A DNA stretch of 33,093 nucleotides from Muribaculaceae bacterium (GTDB taxonomy: Bacteria > Bacteroidota > Bacteroidia > Bacteroidales > Muribaculaceae). The DNA is taken from assembly GCA_017621225.1 (NCBI GenBank), contig JAGATN010000014.1:1-33093 (forward strand), in the 5' to 3' direction. The notes below the pieces were generated by a model, which saw only the letters and a program-made list of their open reading frames with translations, did not search any database and was not told the origin of the DNA. A program made the position numbers and the translations under genes. Of the stretch, positions 32,953 through 33,093 are shown in pieces (position 1 is the stretch's first letter; each line of letters opens with the position of its first letter).

Positions 32953-33093
32953 GTAACTATTCAGCGGACACGCAGATGCAATTGCCTCCTATAAAAGGGC
33001 AAGGATGGCGTTATATGGTGAGTTTCCGTGTTTCTTGGTGGTCTCGACGATTGAATGTAAGTCCATAAAGGCGTCTGCACCGAGGTCTGAGCG
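32953..33093. mobile_element. End of a probable IS66-type insertion sequence (runs off right edge)
   Basis: From 32953 the plus strand reads GTAACTATTCAGCGG, like the GTAA-initiated terminal repeats of IS66-family elements. Inside it a minus-strand frame ends at 32989, 36 bases from the element end, and looks like a transposase C-terminus. IS66 elements make 8-bp target duplications; the candidate copy here is aaaattac (32945-32952), but the other end is outside the window. Confidence 0.5.
32989..33093 (-). CDS. Transposase C-terminus, probable IS66 family (partial)
   Basis: The minus-strand frame from the right edge codes 34 residues before a TAG at 32989-32991. It begins RSDLGADAFMDLHSIVETTK and ends HGNSPYNAILALL, closely resembling the end of IS66 TnpC transposases, where an RS-x-xGA motif is followed by a helix with a conserved T-x-K/R and a final short helix. 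The assignment is from a short segment only. Confidence 0.5.
   Translation of the reverse strand, partial: RSDLGADAFMDLHSIVETTKKHGNSPYNAILALL

Overview
The window looks like a chromosomal segment of a Bacteroidales bacterium, most likely of the Muribaculaceae. The order is well supported: many genes are preceded by the Bacteroidetes promoter signature (TTG, 19-20 bases, TAnnTTTG), Shine-Dalgarno sites are absent, and there is a lipoprotein with an acidic export signal, a DUF4835 protein, an OMP beta-barrel protein, and the gene orders thrS-infC-rpmI-rplT and dnaN-exonuclease-coaBC-DUF4835-recN-rlmB. The family is a guess from codon style and overall similarity.

Left part (1 to about 5170) is accessory DNA. 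It is visibly more AT-rich than the rest. It holds the N-terminus of a minus-strand membrane protein running off the left edge, a 163-bp nested palindrome, a 695-aa unrecognised protein with three helix-turn-helix-like segments, and an AbiEi/AbiEii type IV toxin-antitoxin operon with an inverted repeat on its promoter. Two scars resembling the 3' ends of structural RNAs lie here: a tRNA-like one (3064-3085, minus) and a convincing tmRNA (ssrA) 3' end (5152-5170, plus) followed by a hairpin terminator. The second is best read as the attachment-site scar where an integrated island meets the chromosome.

Middle part (5171-13020) is lineage-variable chromosome: a surface-type lipoprotein with a DUF4377-like domain, a DJ-1/PfpI protein, a small PH-domain membrane protein whose start codon abuts a 195-bp MITE-like inverted-repeat element, a CE12/GDSL-type rhamnogalacturonan acetylesterase homologue, a Cys-containing low-complexity protein, and a large outer-membrane beta-barrel protein divergent from it by 19 bases.

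Right part (13100-32908) is core. A consensus promoter drives thrS-infC-rpmI-rplT, closed by a strong terminator. A second drives dnaN, a DnaQ-type exonuclease, coaBC, DUF4835, recN, rlmB and an ion channel with an atypical selectivity filter. These end tail-to-tail with rlmH. Then come nadC (convergent with a HAD phosphatase), a MATE exporter, mgsA with a translationally coupled FAD-dependent dehydrogenase, and minus-strand typA and a 372-aa secreted protein of unknown function. At the right edge the window enters a probable IS66-type element whose end (32953) lies directly against the -7 box of that secreted-protein gene.

No complete tRNA, rRNA or CRISPR array was seen.
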